From: Polynucleobacter sp. Latsch14-2
GTDB taxonomy: Bacteria; Pseudomonadota; Gammaproteobacteria; Burkholderiales; Burkholderiaceae
DNA: 64,000 nt
Assembly: GCF_018881925.1 (NCBI RefSeq)
Contig: NZ_JACVPL010000002.1
Span: forward strand, 1 to 64,000
Direction: 5' to 3'
Shown: piece after piece, positions 17,742 to 27,589 of the stretch
How positions within the stretch are numbered: the first letter of the stretch is position 1
Layout of the letters: the number at the start of each line of letters is the position of its first letter
Made by a program: the position numbers and the translations under genes
The notes under the pieces: model-generated
The model's database searches: none
Told to the model about the DNA's origin: nothing
Seen by the model: only the letters and a program-made list of their open reading frames with translations

Positions 17742-18148
17742 ATCTTAATGACTTGCAGAAGGCTTGGGAGAGTCTTTCTAAGACCGTGGATCTCAGCCCA
17801 ATTCGTAGCGACAAGCAATATAAAAAAATGGTGCAATTAGCAGACATGCTCTCAGATGTTATTGGGCCGGCAAAAAGACATCCACTTTTGGACTTATTCG
17901 AACTTGCTAGTGAACTTATTCGCACCTATGAACATGAACACTTTCCAGTGCCTGACGCAAAACCGCAGGCCCTCTTAGCTTATTTAATGGAGCAGCACCA
18001 ACTTAAGCAATCCGAATTGCCAGAAGTTGGTAATCAGAGTGTTATTTCTCAAATATTATCTGGTGCCCGCCAGCTGAATGTGAGACAAATTAATTCTTTA
18101 GCTAAGCGCTTCAAGGTGCCTGCCGGCATATTCTTCGAGAGCGCCTAA
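17738..18148 (+). CDS. higA: HigA-type antitoxin with HTH domain
   Basis: A 136-residue protein. An N-terminal helical region (residues about 1-65) likely binds the toxin. The C-terminal part (LMEQHQLKQSELPEVGNQSV to LNVRQINSLAKRFKVPAGIF) is an Xre-like helix-turn-helix of the COG5499 antitoxin type. It should neutralise HigB and repress the operon at the 17428 dyad. The start may also be three codons upstream at 17729. It is only about 30% similar by eye to the second antitoxin at 31821-32204, so the two modules are unlikely to be recent copies. Confidence 0.85.
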   Translation: MNLNDLQKAWESLSKTVDLSPIRSDKQYKKMVQLADMLSDVIGPAKRHPLLDLFELASELIRTYEHEHFPVPDAKPQALLAYLMEQHQLKQSELPEVGNQSVISQILSGARQLNVRQINSLAKRFKVPAGIFFESA

Positions 18149-18179
18149 TTAGGCAATTAACCCAGTTGAGATTACCTGA

Positions 18180-19415
18180 TTAATGGCCTACCTTTGATAC
18201 TTCAATCTTTATCTCACCCTCAGCCAAACGAACTTGATAGCTCTCATTTGCTTTAAGTTCCTTTGGATTGCGTACTGCCTGCAGCATGCCTTTTTCGGCT
18301 TCTTTAGTTTGCGTGAGAATTACTGCGTAACCTCGCTCTAAGGTGCGCTGAGGATTAAGCATCTCTAACTGAGATTGATAGTGGTTTTGACTACGCTTCC
18401 AACTCTCTATCCTTACTATCCATGCTTGATTTAAGCGTTGTTGCCAATTGCCAATTTGCTCACGCATCCGCTCGGGATTGGGCAGCGCATGACTCAGTCG
18501 CAGCGCTAATTGGTCCAAAGTTTGCGCTTCACGTTCTACTCTTTGCGAGACTCGCTGCAGCAAGGCCTGCGCAATCGCATCTAACTCTTGCAGCATTTGA
18601 TCTCGTCTTGGTGCTGCCAATTCTGCAGCACCAGTGGGCGTTGGAGCCCGCAGGTCAGCAACAAAATCTGCGATAGTCACATCAGTCTCATGACCAACGC
18701 CGCTTACCACTGGGATTGGTGATTGCACTATCGCATAGGCTAATTTTTCATCATTAAATGCCCAGAGATCTTCAATGCTGCCACCGCCCCTGACTAGCAA
18801 AATCACATCGACCTCAGTCTTGCCCTCTATAAGCTCTTGCGCCGCAGCGTGCAATGCAGAAATAATTCCACCAGGAGCATCAGGACCCTGAACCAAGGTT
18901 GGGTAAATCACAATCGGAATATGGGGCGCTCTTCTAGCAAGAGTACTCAGAACATCTTTTAATGCAGCTGCTTGTGGCGAAGTGACAATACCAATCGCCC
19001 GAGGATGCGAAGGAATTTCACGCTTACGCTCTGTATCGAATAGGCCTTCCTTGGCTAACTTTGCCTTGAGCTTCAAAAAAGCTTCGTACAGGCCACCCAT
19101 ACCGGCTCGGCGCATGCTTTGCACCGTCAGCTGAATGTCCCCTCTCGGAACATAAAAACCCAGATTTGCAGCTACCTCAACCAAATCACCTGATTGGGGC
19201 ATAAATCCGACTTGGCCATTGCGGCCACGGAACATCACGCAGCGGATCTGGCCTTCCTCATCTTTTAGGGAAAAGTACCAGTGCCCGCTGTCGTAAGCCT
19301 TGAAATTGGAAATCTCCCCGCTCACCCAAACGGTATCGAAGCGCTCCTCTAAAGAGCTTGCAATGGCGCGGTTTAGATCGCCAACACTGAGAATTTCCCT
19401 TGATATTTCCGACAT
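18180..19415 (-). CDS. xseA: Exodeoxyribonuclease VII large subunit
   Basis: The 411-residue protein starts with an OB-fold (VWVSGEISNFKAYDSGHWYF) and has the catalytic-domain motifs AIGIVTSPQAAALKDVL, LLVRGGGSIEDLWAFND and SGVGHETDVTIADFVADLRA. A helical region follows (about residues 265-350). XseA with XseB degrades single-stranded DNA in both directions. It is somewhat shorter than the E. coli protein (456). xseB is not next to it in this window, which is common outside enterics. Confidence 0.93.
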   Translation of the reverse strand: MSEISREILSVGDLNRAIASSLEERFDTVWVSGEISNFKAYDSGHWYFSLKDEEGQIRCVMFRGRNGQVGFMPQSGDLVEVAANLGFYVPRGDIQLTVQSMRRAGMGGLYEAFLKLKAKLAKEGLFDTERKREIPSHPRAIGIVTSPQAAALKDVLSTLARRAPHIPIVIYPTLVQGPDAPGGIISALHAAAQELIEGKTEVDVILLVRGGGSIEDLWAFNDEKLAYAIVQSPIPVVSGVGHETDVTIADFVADLRAPTPTGAAELAAPRRDQMLQELDAIAQALLQRVSQRVEREAQTLDQLALRLSHALPNPERMREQIGNWQQRLNQAWIVRIESWKRSQNHYQSQLEMLNPQRTLERGYAVILTQTKEAEKGMLQAVRNPKELKANESYQVRLAEGEIKIEVSKVGH

Positions 19416-19729
19416 TTTTTCTCTTTTGCTACACAGCTATAAGGGTTCAAGGAAGATAAATATCCACAGAAGCCCATTCGCTCTAGGGTTAGCCACTCTA
19501 AGTAAGTATTTGCTGACCCAAAGCGTCTCATAAATCCAACAGCTAAGCCCTATATCATTGATTTATATAAAGATATTTTAATACTTATAACAAGCTGATC
19601 CTACGAATTTCTGCCGCCCTCACGATCAATCAAGGACTTACAGCACTTTTCGAAAAAAGTTTTGCACAGAGTTATCCACAGGCCTGCTTTCCTAAAACCA
19701 CTTCTCAATTCAGCTAAAGTACTGAGCTT
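19416..19729. other. Intergenic region with a cluster of DnaA-box-like 9-mers
   Basis: This 314-base gap separates divergent xseA and exbB and holds no ORF I would accept. It contains one exact DnaA-box consensus TTATCCACA (19672-19680), two near matches (ATATCCACA at 19460-19468 and TTTTGCACA at 19660-19668), all on the plus strand, and an AT-rich stretch between about 19555 and 19595. The arrangement resembles a DnaA-binding site; no dnaA or parAB gene is near, so it is unlikely to be the main origin. Promoters for both genes are expected here. Confidence 0.4.
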
Positions 19730-20362
19730 ATGTACTCCATCTTACTGTCTGCCGGCTGGCCTATTTGGCCCCTCCTCATTATCTCGATCTTGGGCCTAGC
19801 AATTGCTATTGAGCGTGCCTGGTATCTCCGCCAAATCAATATTCTGCCTAAAACTACTTTGGAATCTGCTTTTAGTCTTGCAAATCAACTCACTACGCAA
19901 AAATCGATCACCAATGTAGAAGTAGCTCAGTTAGCCCAAAGCTCCCCAGCGGCACCTTTATTGGCCTGCGCATTACTAGAGAAGTCTGCTGGAAATAATG
20001 CCGATGCAGCATTGGAAGAAATTCAGGCGGTAGCTCAAGGCACTTTCTTAAAGCTAGATCGCTACCTTGGCACCTTAGCGACAATTGCTACGGTCGCGCC
20101 CCTGCTAGGCCTTTTTGGGACAGTAGTGGGCATGATTGAAATCTTCGGCAGTCAAGGCGCAATTACTGGCAATGCTGGGAGCCCACAACAACTTGCGCAT
20201 GGTATTTCAGTAGCGTTGTACAACACCGCTTTTGGCTTGCTCATTGCAATTCCAGCATTAGCCGCATGGCGTGGATTACGCGCAATGGCAAATCAACGCC
20301 AACGTGAATGTGAAGAATTCACCAGACAGATTTTTAAGAAACTCTATCCAAATAACTCATGA
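19730..20362 (+). CDS. exbB: MotA/TolQ/ExbB proton channel family protein
   Basis: A 210-residue protein with three predicted membrane helices: near the N-terminus (WPLLIISILGLAIAIE), and a pair after residue 120 (GTLATIATVAPLLGLFGTVV and AFGLLIAIPALAAWRG). The T-APLLGLFGTV motif is typical of ExbB/TolQ stators. It overlaps exbD by four bases. A separate TolQ is encoded at 26455, so this pair is probably the ExbB-ExbD motor that energises TonB-dependent uptake, or an extra stator tied to the lpxK operon. No tonB is visible here. Confidence 0.88.
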   Translation: MYSILLSAGWPIWPLLIISILGLAIAIERAWYLRQINILPKTTLESAFSLANQLTTQKSITNVEVAQLAQSSPAAPLLACALLEKSAGNNADAALEEIQAVAQGTFLKLDRYLGTLATIATVAPLLGLFGTVVGMIEIFGSQGAITGNAGSPQQLAHGISVALYNTAFGLLIAIPALAAWRGLRAMANQRQRECEEFTRQIFKKLYPNNS

Positions 20363-20832
20363 GTTGGCTTAACACTCACCAAGCTAGGCGAGGTAGATTT
20401 TCGCTAGGTGCCACAATTGCGACCGATGCTCATATAGAGCCTGAAATTAATCTCATTCCATTTATCGATGTTCTCTTAGTGGTGCTCATTTTTTTAATGA
20501 TCTCCACCACCTTCACGCGCTATCAAGAATTGGCTATCACTTTACCTACCGCTAGCGGAGTAGAGAGTCAGAATGAAGTAAAGCAAATTCATATTGCAGT
20601 CAGTCGCGATGGACGTTTTGCTGTAAACGGAAAAGTGACTGATCGTAGCCAACTCAGCAACTCACTCAATCAACTAACTCAAAACAACATCAGTAAAGAT
20701 AATGCGCCAAGCATTCAAGTCAATATTGATGCTGATGCCCGCGCCCCACACCAAGCCGTCATGAGCGCCCTAGAGGCAGCACGCGATGCCAATCTCTCGA
20801 ATATTGTTTTTAGCAGTCAATCCAAAAAGTAA
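20359..20832 (+). CDS. exbD: Biopolymer transport protein ExbD/TolR family
   Basis: A 157-residue protein with one membrane segment containing the essential Asp (EINLIPFIDVLLVVLIFLMI, about residues 31-50) and a periplasmic C-terminal domain. It forms the stator with the ExbB protein encoded just upstream. The four-base overlap with exbB and the seven-base gap to lpxK indicate one operon with the lipid A and KDO genes, an arrangement seen in other betaproteobacteria. Confidence 0.88.
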   Translation: MSWLNTHQARRGRFSLGATIATDAHIEPEINLIPFIDVLLVVLIFLMISTTFTRYQELAITLPTASGVESQNEVKQIHIAVSRDGRFAVNGKVTDRSQLSNSLNQLTQNNISKDNAPSIQVNIDADARAPHQAVMSALEAARDANLSNIVFSSQSKK

Positions 20833-20839
20833 TGTGATC

Positions 20840-21934
20840 ATGTCTTTTAAAAATCACTTTCGCAAAGCGCCAACATTTTGGGAGCGGCGTGGGCCAACCA
20901 GCCTATTGTTGTGGCCCCTATCTTGGGCCTATGGCTTGATATTGCGTTTGCGCAAACTGATGACCGATCTACACATCTTCGATCCAAAACCAACCGCAGT
21001 ACCAGTCATCATTGTTGGCAATATTCGGGTTGGTGGCACAGGCAAAACACCGATTGTGATTGCCTTAGCAGAAAAGTTAGCCGCATTAGGATGGAAACCT
21101 GGAATTATTTCTCGCGGCTATGGCGTTAAAGGTAATCAAGCAAGTCGCTCGCCTGCGCACGTCACTAGCGCATCTGATCCGAGCATGGTTGGGGATGAGC
21201 CAGTTCTGATTGCCAAGCGCACCCAAAATCATTTTCCAATCTGGGTTTATCCAAAGCGCCAACAAACTATTGCAGCCCTCTTGGCACGACACCCGGAAGT
21301 CAATGTGATCATCAGTGATGATGGCCTACAACACACTGGGCTCTCGCGCTGGCCTGCAAGAGAAGGTGGAAGAGATATCGAGTTTGTTGTCCGCGATGAG
21401 CGCGGTGAAGGGAATCGTTTTTTATTACCCGCTGGACCATTGCGCGAATCGGCAACACGCGATCGCGATGCCACTCTCATGACATCCAAGCAATCACCAA
21501 AATTAGTGCAGGTTGACGAATACTTTCAAGGGCGACGCGCCTTTAACCTCAAACCACAATTAGGTTTGGCATATCAACTCAATTATCCAGACAATCAACA
21601 AGCGCTCGAAAGCTTTGCCGAGCAATATTTACCCAAGAAGATTGCCGCCGTTGCAGCGCTTGGCAATCCCCAGCGCTTCTTTAGCGACTTGCAAAATCAC
21701 GGTGTTATAGCCAAGTGCTTTCCGCTACCCGATCACAGCACCTTTACGGCCGAGTTTTTTAATAGCATCAATGCACCATGCATCTTCATTACTGAAAAGG
21801 ATGCCGTAAAATGTTCTGGAATTACTGATGAGCGTATTTGGGTTGTACCGATGTCGGTCAATATCCCTGATTCCCTCTCTGAATGGATGCAATCGATATT
21901 GCAAAGACCAGATCCAAATCAATACACCTTATAA
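20840..21934 (+). CDS. lpxK: Tetraacyldisaccharide 4'-kinase
   Basis: The 364-residue kinase carries the P-loop [20 protein letters not shown] (residues about 52-71), then [21 protein letters not shown] and [11 protein letters not shown], all LpxK signatures. It phosphorylates the 4' position of the lipid A disaccharide at the inner membrane. The ATG at 20840 is preferred because the family starts close to the FWERRGP segment; an earlier in-frame ATG would run inside exbD. It is followed closely by the Trm112-like gene and kdsB. Confidence 0.93.
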   Translation: MSFKNHFRKAPTFWERRGPTSLLLWPLSWAYGLILRLRKLMTDLHIFDPKPTAVPVIIVGNIRVGGTGKTPIVIALAEKLAALGWKPGIISRGYGVKGNQASRSPAHVTSASDPSMVGDEPVLIAKRTQNHFPIWVYPKRQQTIAALLARHPEVNVIISDDGLQHTGLSRWPAREGGRDIEFVVRDERGEGNRFLLPAGPLRESATRDRDATLMTSKQSPKLVQVDEYFQGRRAFNLKPQLGLAYQLNYPDNQQALESFAEQYLPKKIAAVAALGNPQRFFSDLQNHGVIAKCFPLPDHSTFTAEFFNSINAPCIFITEKDAVKCSGITDERIWVVPMSVNIPDSLSEWMQSILQRPDPNQYTL

Positions 21935-21951
21935 AAAGACAAGAACCCAAT

Positions 21952-22131
21952 ATGGATAAGCGCTTACTCGAAATTTTGGTTTGCCCCTTATGCAAGAGTC
22001 CAGTGCATTTGGATGCCACTAAACAAGAGCTCATTTGCAAAGCAGATCGGCTGGCTTATCCTATTCGCAATGATATTCCGGTCATGCTGGTAGACGAAGC
22101 GCGCAGCCTTGAAGCTGACGAACTTACCTAA
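21952..22131 (+). CDS. Trm112/YcaR (UPF0434) family small protein
   Basis: A 59-residue protein with [20 protein letters not shown] at the N-terminus and [15 protein letters not shown], the complete YcaR/Trm112 pattern. Only three cysteines (CPLC and ICK) are present, so the zinc site of Trm112 is incomplete, as in many bacterial members. Its position between lpxK and kdsB is conserved from enterics to betaproteobacteria. Its role is not established; a chaperone or activator function for a partner enzyme is suspected in the family. Confidence 0.88.
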   Translation: MDKRLLEILVCPLCKSPVHLDATKQELICKADRLAYPIRNDIPVMLVDEARSLEADELT

Positions 22132-22140
22132 ACTACCCCT

Positions 22141-22902
22141 ATGAGCAGCGTATCCAACCCCCCTGCTTTTCTTGTTGTTATTCCTGCACGCCTGGGATCT
22201 ACTCGGCTGCCTCGCAAGCCATTGGCTGACATCCATGGCAAGCCGATGGTGGTGCGCGTTGCAGAACGCGCCATGCAGTCAGCAGCGCAAAGTGTCGTTG
22301 TCGCAACGGATTCACCCGAGATTCAGGCGGCATGCGATGAACATCGCATTGAATGCTTATTAACTCGTGACGACCACGCCACTGGTACTGATCGTATTGC
22401 AGAAATTGCCCAACAGCTGAAACTTCCAGATAACGCCTTAGTAGTGAATGTCCAAGGTGATGAGCCCTTAATCCCACCAGAACTGATTAATCAAGTGGCA
22501 CAGGCTTTGGCAGACCATCCCTCATGCGCCATCTCCACTGCTGCTGTCAGAATTACAGATAAGGCCGAGCTCAGCAACCAAAATGTCGTAAAAGTGGTCC
22601 TGAATCGCACTGGCCAGGCAATGTATTTCTCAAGAGCCACAATCCCTTTTGTTAGAGATCTGAGCCCTGAGGCGTCCATCAAACACTTAAGGCATCTTGG
22701 CATTTATGCCTACCGAGCAGATTTTTTGCAAGCTTATACCCGCCTAGAACCAGCACCCCCAGAACAAGCTGAATCCTTAGAGCAACTGCGTGCCCTGTGG
22801 AATGGCTATCGTATTCAGGTCCATGTGGCCTCAGAGGCTCCTCCTGCAGGCGTTGATACCCAGGAAGACCTAGAGCGGATTCGTTCAAGCTGGCGGGCTT
22901 AG
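22141..22902 (+). CDS. kdsB: 3-deoxy-manno-octulosonate cytidylyltransferase
   Basis: The 253-residue CMP-KDO synthetase has the nucleotide-binding PARLGSTRLPRKPLADIHGK, TRDDHATGTDRIAE, VNVQGDEPLIPP and YFSRATIPFVRD motifs. It activates KDO for the lipopolysaccharide inner core in the cytoplasm. It sits nine bases after the Trm112-like gene and 106 bases before adk. The gap to adk has a small hairpin CTGTA-4-TACAG (22965-22978) and may contain the adk promoter. Confidence 0.95.
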   Translation: MSSVSNPPAFLVVIPARLGSTRLPRKPLADIHGKPMVVRVAERAMQSAAQSVVVATDSPEIQAACDEHRIECLLTRDDHATGTDRIAEIAQQLKLPDNALVVNVQGDEPLIPPELINQVAQALADHPSCAISTAAVRITDKAELSNQNVVKVVLNRTGQAMYFSRATIPFVRDLSPEASIKHLRHLGIYAYRADFLQAYTRLEPAPPEQAESLEQLRALWNGYRIQVHVASEAPPAGVDTQEDLERIRSSWRA

Positions 22903-22945
22903 AAAGCCGTTTAAGATCTGTTTTGGTTCTCGGGGATAATCCTAG

Positions 22946-23674
<729 letters not shown>

Positions 23675-23675
23675 A

Positions 23676-24647
23676 TTGGCGGCAAAAAAAGCATTAATTA
23701 TTGGCATCACTGGTCAAGATGGTGCTTACTTAGCAAAATACCTCCTCGATAAAGGGTATGAAGTAACCGGATCATCGCGTGATGTGATGGCATCCTCCTT
23801 TGCCAATCTTCAAACTCTAGGCATTCGCGATAAGGTTAAGCTGGTTTCAGTATCGATTAATGACTTTCGCAGCGTCTTTAATGCGATTCAGTCTTTTGAT
23901 CCTGACGAAATTTACAATCTTGCTGGGCAAACTTCAGTTGGCCTCTCCTTCGATCAGCCCGTAGAGGCAATTGAAAGCATCGCTATTGGCACACTCAATA
24001 TCCTTGAGGTCATTCGCTTACAAAATAAGTCAATTCGCTTTTATAACGCTGGCTCAAGCGAATGCTTTGGTGACACCGGCAACATACCAGCAAACGAACA
24101 TACCCCTTTTGCGCCACGGAGCCCTTATGCCGTTGCCAAATCTACCGCTAAATGGCTGATTAATAGTTATCGCGAGTCTTACGGTCTTTATGCCTGCACG
24201 GGCATTTTGTTTAATCATGAATCCCCATTGCGGCCAGAGCGATTTGTTACTCAAAAAATTATTGCGGGTGCCGCGAAAATTAAAGCAGGTCAATTAAGCA
24301 AATTGCAATTAGGTAATTTAGAGATTTCCCGTGACTGGGGTTGGGCGCCAGAGTATGTTCAAGCAATGTGGCTCATGATGCAATTGGATAAGCCAGATGA
24401 TTTTGTTATTGCTACCGGTAGACAAGAATCTCTCAAGTACTTTGTAGCCAAAGCATTTGAGTATTTTGATTTAGATTGGCAAAAATACGTTGAGATTGAG
24501 CCCAGCTTTTTCAGACCAAATGAAATAGTCTCCAGCATTGGCAATCCTGAAAAAGCCATTAAATCCTTGGGTTGGTCTAAACCCACGGATGTAGATGGCG
24601 TCATCAAAATGATGTGCGCTGCACAAGCTCAGAAACATCAAAAGTAA
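23676..24647 (+). CDS. GDP-mannose 4,6-dehydratase, short class
   Basis: The 323-residue SDR enzyme has ALIIGITGQDGAYLAKYLLD, AGSSECFG, YAVAKSTAKW and LFNHESPLRPERFVTQKI, which place it with GDP-mannose dehydratases. It lacks the long C-terminal tail of the gmd at 8123-9265 and has the size of the Pseudomonas A-band (D-rhamnose pathway) class. No reductase partner (rmd) is nearby. It starts with TTG, one base after the adk stop and without a visible Shine-Dalgarno; no ATG is available before the Rossmann motif, so translation probably depends on coupling to adk. Product could be GDP-4-keto-6-deoxymannose for a separate glycan. Confidence 0.8.
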   Translation: MAAKKALIIGITGQDGAYLAKYLLDKGYEVTGSSRDVMASSFANLQTLGIRDKVKLVSVSINDFRSVFNAIQSFDPDEIYNLAGQTSVGLSFDQPVEAIESIAIGTLNILEVIRLQNKSIRFYNAGSSECFGDTGNIPANEHTPFAPRSPYAVAKSTAKWLINSYRESYGLYACTGILFNHESPLRPERFVTQKIIAGAAKIKAGQLSKLQLGNLEISRDWGWAPEYVQAMWLMMQLDKPDDFVIATGRQESLKYFVAKAFEYFDLDWQKYVEIEPSFFRPNEIVSSIGNPEKAIKSLGWSKPTDVDGVIKMMCAAQAQKHQK

Positions 24648-24671
24648 TGCTTTTAGGGCGGAGATTTGCAC

Positions 24672-25118
24672 CTACTTCAACTCTTTTAGGGCGCTCTCAA
24701 ACGATTCAATATCTTCAAAACTTCGATAGACAGAAGCAAAGCGTATGTAAGCTACCTTATCTAAGCGCTTGAGTTCACGCATTACCAATTCACCAATCCG
24801 CTCACTCGCAATTTCTTTTTCGCCAAGACTCAGAAGCTTTTCTTCAATACGCGCGATCGCTTCATCTACCGAAGCCGCGGAAACGGGACGCTTACGCAAT
24901 GCCAACTTGAGCGAGCTCGCTAGCTTCTCATGGCTGTACTCAACACGACTGCCATTCTTTTTAACAATTGCCGGCAAAGCCAATTCTGCATGCTCGTATG
25001 TCGTAAACCGCTTATCGCAGCTGGCGCAACGGCGGCGGCGGCGAATCGTATCACCTTCATCTGATACCCGAGTATCTAAGACCTGGGTATCGTCGTTATG
25101 ACAGAATGGGCAGCGCAA
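24672..25118 (-). CDS. nrdR: Transcriptional repressor NrdR
   Basis: The 148-residue protein begins with the NrdR zinc ribbon ([20 protein letters not shown], then CASCDKRF) and has an ATP-cone domain from about residue 49. It represses ribonucleotide reductase genes in response to dATP/ATP. The initiation codon is TTG (25116-25118); no in-frame ATG lies upstream before a stop, and the zinc ribbon needs this start. It follows glyA, as in many betaproteobacteria, with a 27-base gap. Confidence 0.93.
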   Translation of the reverse strand: MRCPFCHNDDTQVLDTRVSDEGDTIRRRRRCASCDKRFTTYEHAELALPAIVKKNGSRVEYSHEKLASSLKLALRKRPVSAASVDEAIARIEEKLLSLGEKEIASERIGELVMRELKRLDKVAYIRFASVYRSFEDIESFESALKELK

Positions 25119-25145
25119 TGTTTGCTTTCTTTTTTAGAAATTGAT

Positions 25146-26390
25146 TTAGCCGTAAACCGGGAAGCGTTTAGTAAGCTCAGAAACTTGTGCGCGCACCTTG
25201 GCAATGTTGTCCGCATCATTTGGGTTGTCCAACACATCCGCAATGAAGTGCCCAACCTGACGTGCCTCAGCCTCTTTAAAGCCGCGGGTTGTCATTGCTG
25301 GTGAACCTAAACGAATACCACTAGTAACCATTGGCTTCTCAGGATCATTTGGAATGCCATTCTTGTTGCAAGTAATATGCGCTTCGCCCAATACTCGCTC
25401 CGCTTCTTTACCGGTCATTTTCTTAGCGCGCAAATCTACCAACATGACGTGCGAGTCAGTACCGCCCGAAACAATGCGTAATCCACGCTCAATTAAAGTC
25501 TCTGCCAAGGCTTTAGCATTAGCTACTACTTGCTTTTGGTAATCCTTAAAACTAGGTTCTTGCGCTTCCTTGAATGCAACTGCCTTAGCGGCAATCACAT
25601 GCATTAGTGGGCCGCCTTGCAAGCCTGGAAACACTGCAGAATTAATTGCCTTCTCATGCTCAGCCTTCATCAAGATAATGCCGCCGCGTGGACCGCGGAG
25701 GCTCTTATGAGTAGTAGAAGTAACGATATCAGCGTGAGGCACTGGGTTTGGATAAACACCTGCAGCCACGAGGCCTGCATAGTGAGCCATATCCACCATA
25801 AAAATCGCGCCAACTTCTTTGGCTAATTTACCGATACGTTCAAAATCGATCTTTAATGAGTAAGCGGATGCGCCCGCAATAATGAGTTTTGGTTTTTGCT
25901 CACGAGCCAAGCGCTCCATTTGCTCATAATCAATTGCTTCGTTTTTATCTAAACCATAAGCAATAGGGTTGAACCACTTACCGCTCATATTCAATGCCAT
26001 ACCGTGGGTCAAGTGACCACCTTCGGCCAGACTCATTCCCATGAAGGTATCGCCCGGTTTTAGGAATGCCAAGAAAACCGCTTGGTTTGCAGAGGCCCCA
26101 CAATGGGGCTGAACGTTTGCCGCTTCGGCACCAAACAGGGCTTTAACGCGATCAATCGCCAATTGCTCAGCCACGTCAACAAACTCACAGCCGCCGTAAT
26201 AACGTTTGCCTGGATAGCCTTCGGCATACTTATTGGTCAACTGGGAGCCTTGGGCCTCCATTACTGCCGGGGAGGTGTAGTTTTCAGAAGCAATCAGCTC
26301 AATATGGTCTTCTTGGCGCTTATTTTCATTCTGAATCACTGCCCAGAGCGCAGGGTCGGTTTTGGCTAAAGTATTTTGACGGTCAAACAT
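25146..26390 (-). CDS. glyA: Serine hydroxymethyltransferase
   Basis: A 414-residue PLP enzyme that converts serine and tetrahydrofolate to glycine and methylene-THF. Motifs: [35 protein letters not shown] and the PLP lysine in [16 protein letters not shown] chose ATG at 26390 ([10 protein letters not shown]), since the longer version adds residues absent from the family. Start codons of glyA and tolQ lie 64 bases apart on opposite strands, so their promoters share that gap. No glycine riboswitch structure was recognised. Confidence 0.96.
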   Translation of the reverse strand: MFDRQNTLAKTDPALWAVIQNENKRQEDHIELIASENYTSPAVMEAQGSQLTNKYAEGYPGKRYYGGCEFVDVAEQLAIDRVKALFGAEAANVQPHCGASANQAVFLAFLKPGDTFMGMSLAEGGHLTHGMALNMSGKWFNPIAYGLDKNEAIDYEQMERLAREQKPKLIIAGASAYSLKIDFERIGKLAKEVGAIFMVDMAHYAGLVAAGVYPNPVPHADIVTSTTHKSLRGPRGGIILMKAEHEKAINSAVFPGLQGGPLMHVIAAKAVAFKEAQEPSFKDYQKQVVANAKALAETLIERGLRIVSGGTDSHVMLVDLRAKKMTGKEAERVLGEAHITCNKNGIPNDPEKPMVTSGIRLGSPAMTTRGFKEAEARQVGHFIADVLDNPNDADNIAKVRAQVSELTKRFPVYG

Positions 26391-26454
26391 GGTGATAATC
26401 CTGAAAAAGTTGGATTGCTTAAGTAAAATCAACCTACATCATACAAAATCCCCC

Positions 26455-27111
26455 ATGAACCCTACTCAAGACCTCTCATTCCTGTCCCTAGTCCTTAATG
26501 CCAGCCTATTAGTACAGTTGGTAATGTTGTTATTACTGGGCATGTCTATTGCCTCTTGGACCATTATTTTCAAAAAAGGGGCGGTTCTTCGAGGCGTTCG
26601 CAATGATACCGAGCGCTTCGAGCGTGATTTTTGGTCCGGCGGGGATCTGAACGTTTTACTCGAGGCATCCTTACGCAATAAGAGTAGCAGCGCTGTTCTA
26701 GAGCATATTTTTGAAGCAGGCATGCAGGAATTCATGAAGTTACGTGAAATCGATGCCGCTCGCCGCGCCATGAAGGCCACTTACCAGCGCGAAATGGACA
26801 TCCTAGAGGCCAACCTCCCCTTCTTGGCCTCAGTCGGCTCAGTCTCTCCATATATCGGCCTCTTTGGCACGGTCTGGGGCATCATGCACGCCTTCCGTGG
26901 CTTAGCCAATGTCCAGAATGCGACTTTGTCAGCGGTTGCCCCGGGCATTGCTGAAGCGCTTGTAGCAACTGCGATTGGTCTGTTTGCAGCGATCCCTGCA
27001 GTTGTCGCCTATAACCGTAACGCCACTGATGTCGATCGCCTCTCGATTCGTTTTGAAACTTTCATCGAAGAATTCACCAATATCTTGCAGCGCCAAGGCA
27101 CGGGTAAATAA
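26455..27111 (+). CDS. tolQ: TolQ proton channel subunit
   Basis: The 218-residue protein has the three-helix TolQ topology with SLVLNASLLVQLVMLLLLGM at the N-terminus and the ASVGSVSPYIGLFGTVWGIM segment that lines the proton path. It heads the Tol-Pal cluster tolQ-tolR-tolA-tolB-pal-cpoB. The ATG at 26455 is chosen by alignment to the family; a longer reading frame upstream overlaps the glyA start. No obvious Shine-Dalgarno precedes it. Confidence 0.94.
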   Translation: MNPTQDLSFLSLVLNASLLVQLVMLLLLGMSIASWTIIFKKGAVLRGVRNDTERFERDFWSGGDLNVLLEASLRNKSSSAVLEHIFEAGMQEFMKLREIDAARRAMKATYQREMDILEANLPFLASVGSVSPYIGLFGTVWGIMHAFRGLANVQNATLSAVAPGIAEALVATAIGLFAAIPAVVAYNRNATDVDRLSIRFETFIEEFTNILQRQGTGK

Positions 27112-27113
27112 GC

Positions 27114-27542
27114 ATGGCCGGCTCTTCTTCATCTCTTAGGGGCTCACGCAAACGTCGGGTGATGTCTGATATCAATGTGGTTCCTTACATTGATGTGATG
27201 TTGGTATTGCTAGTGATTTTTATGGTGACTGCCCCCATGGTCAATCCAGGCGTAGTCAATCTACCAACAGTTGGCGGTGCAAAAGTACAAGCTTTGCCGC
27301 CTGTCTTTTTGACTATCGATGCCAATGAAAATGTCATTGTGCGTAAAGACGGTGAGCCCATGCAAACTTTAAACAAATTTGAGTTGGGGGCTTTTGCTCG
27401 TACACAAGCAGAAAAATCTGCCGATCAACCCGTTGTACTTGCCGCTGATAAATCCATTAAATATGAAGTAGTGATGGAAGTGATGTCCAAGCTAAAAGAG
27501 AATGGCGTTAAGCGAGTTGGTCTTGCGGTGAAGAGCCAATAA
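27114..27542 (+). CDS. tolR: TolR stator subunit
   Basis: A 142-residue protein with one membrane helix bearing the essential Asp (INVVPYIDVMLVLLVIFMVT, residues about 23-42) and a periplasmic domain. It forms the inner-membrane motor with TolQ and transmits energy to TolA. It starts two bases after the tolQ stop. Confidence 0.94.
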   Translation: MAGSSSSLRGSRKRRVMSDINVVPYIDVMLVLLVIFMVTAPMVNPGVVNLPTVGGAKVQALPPVFLTIDANENVIVRKDGEPMQTLNKFELGAFARTQAEKSADQPVVLAADKSIKYEVVMEVMSKLKENGVKRVGLAVKSQ

Positions 27543-27589
27543 GCACTGTGCTAACAAAACATAAATCACAAAGCATTTATTTCTAATTC

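Noticed and set aside
19416-19729. Interpretation of the DnaA-box cluster as the chromosomal origin
   Set aside because: No dnaA, dnaN, gyrB, parA/parB or rnpA gene is near, and only one box matches exactly.
25098-25304. Small plus-strand open frame across the nrdR/glyA junction
   Set aside because: It lies opposite both certain genes and has no start signals.
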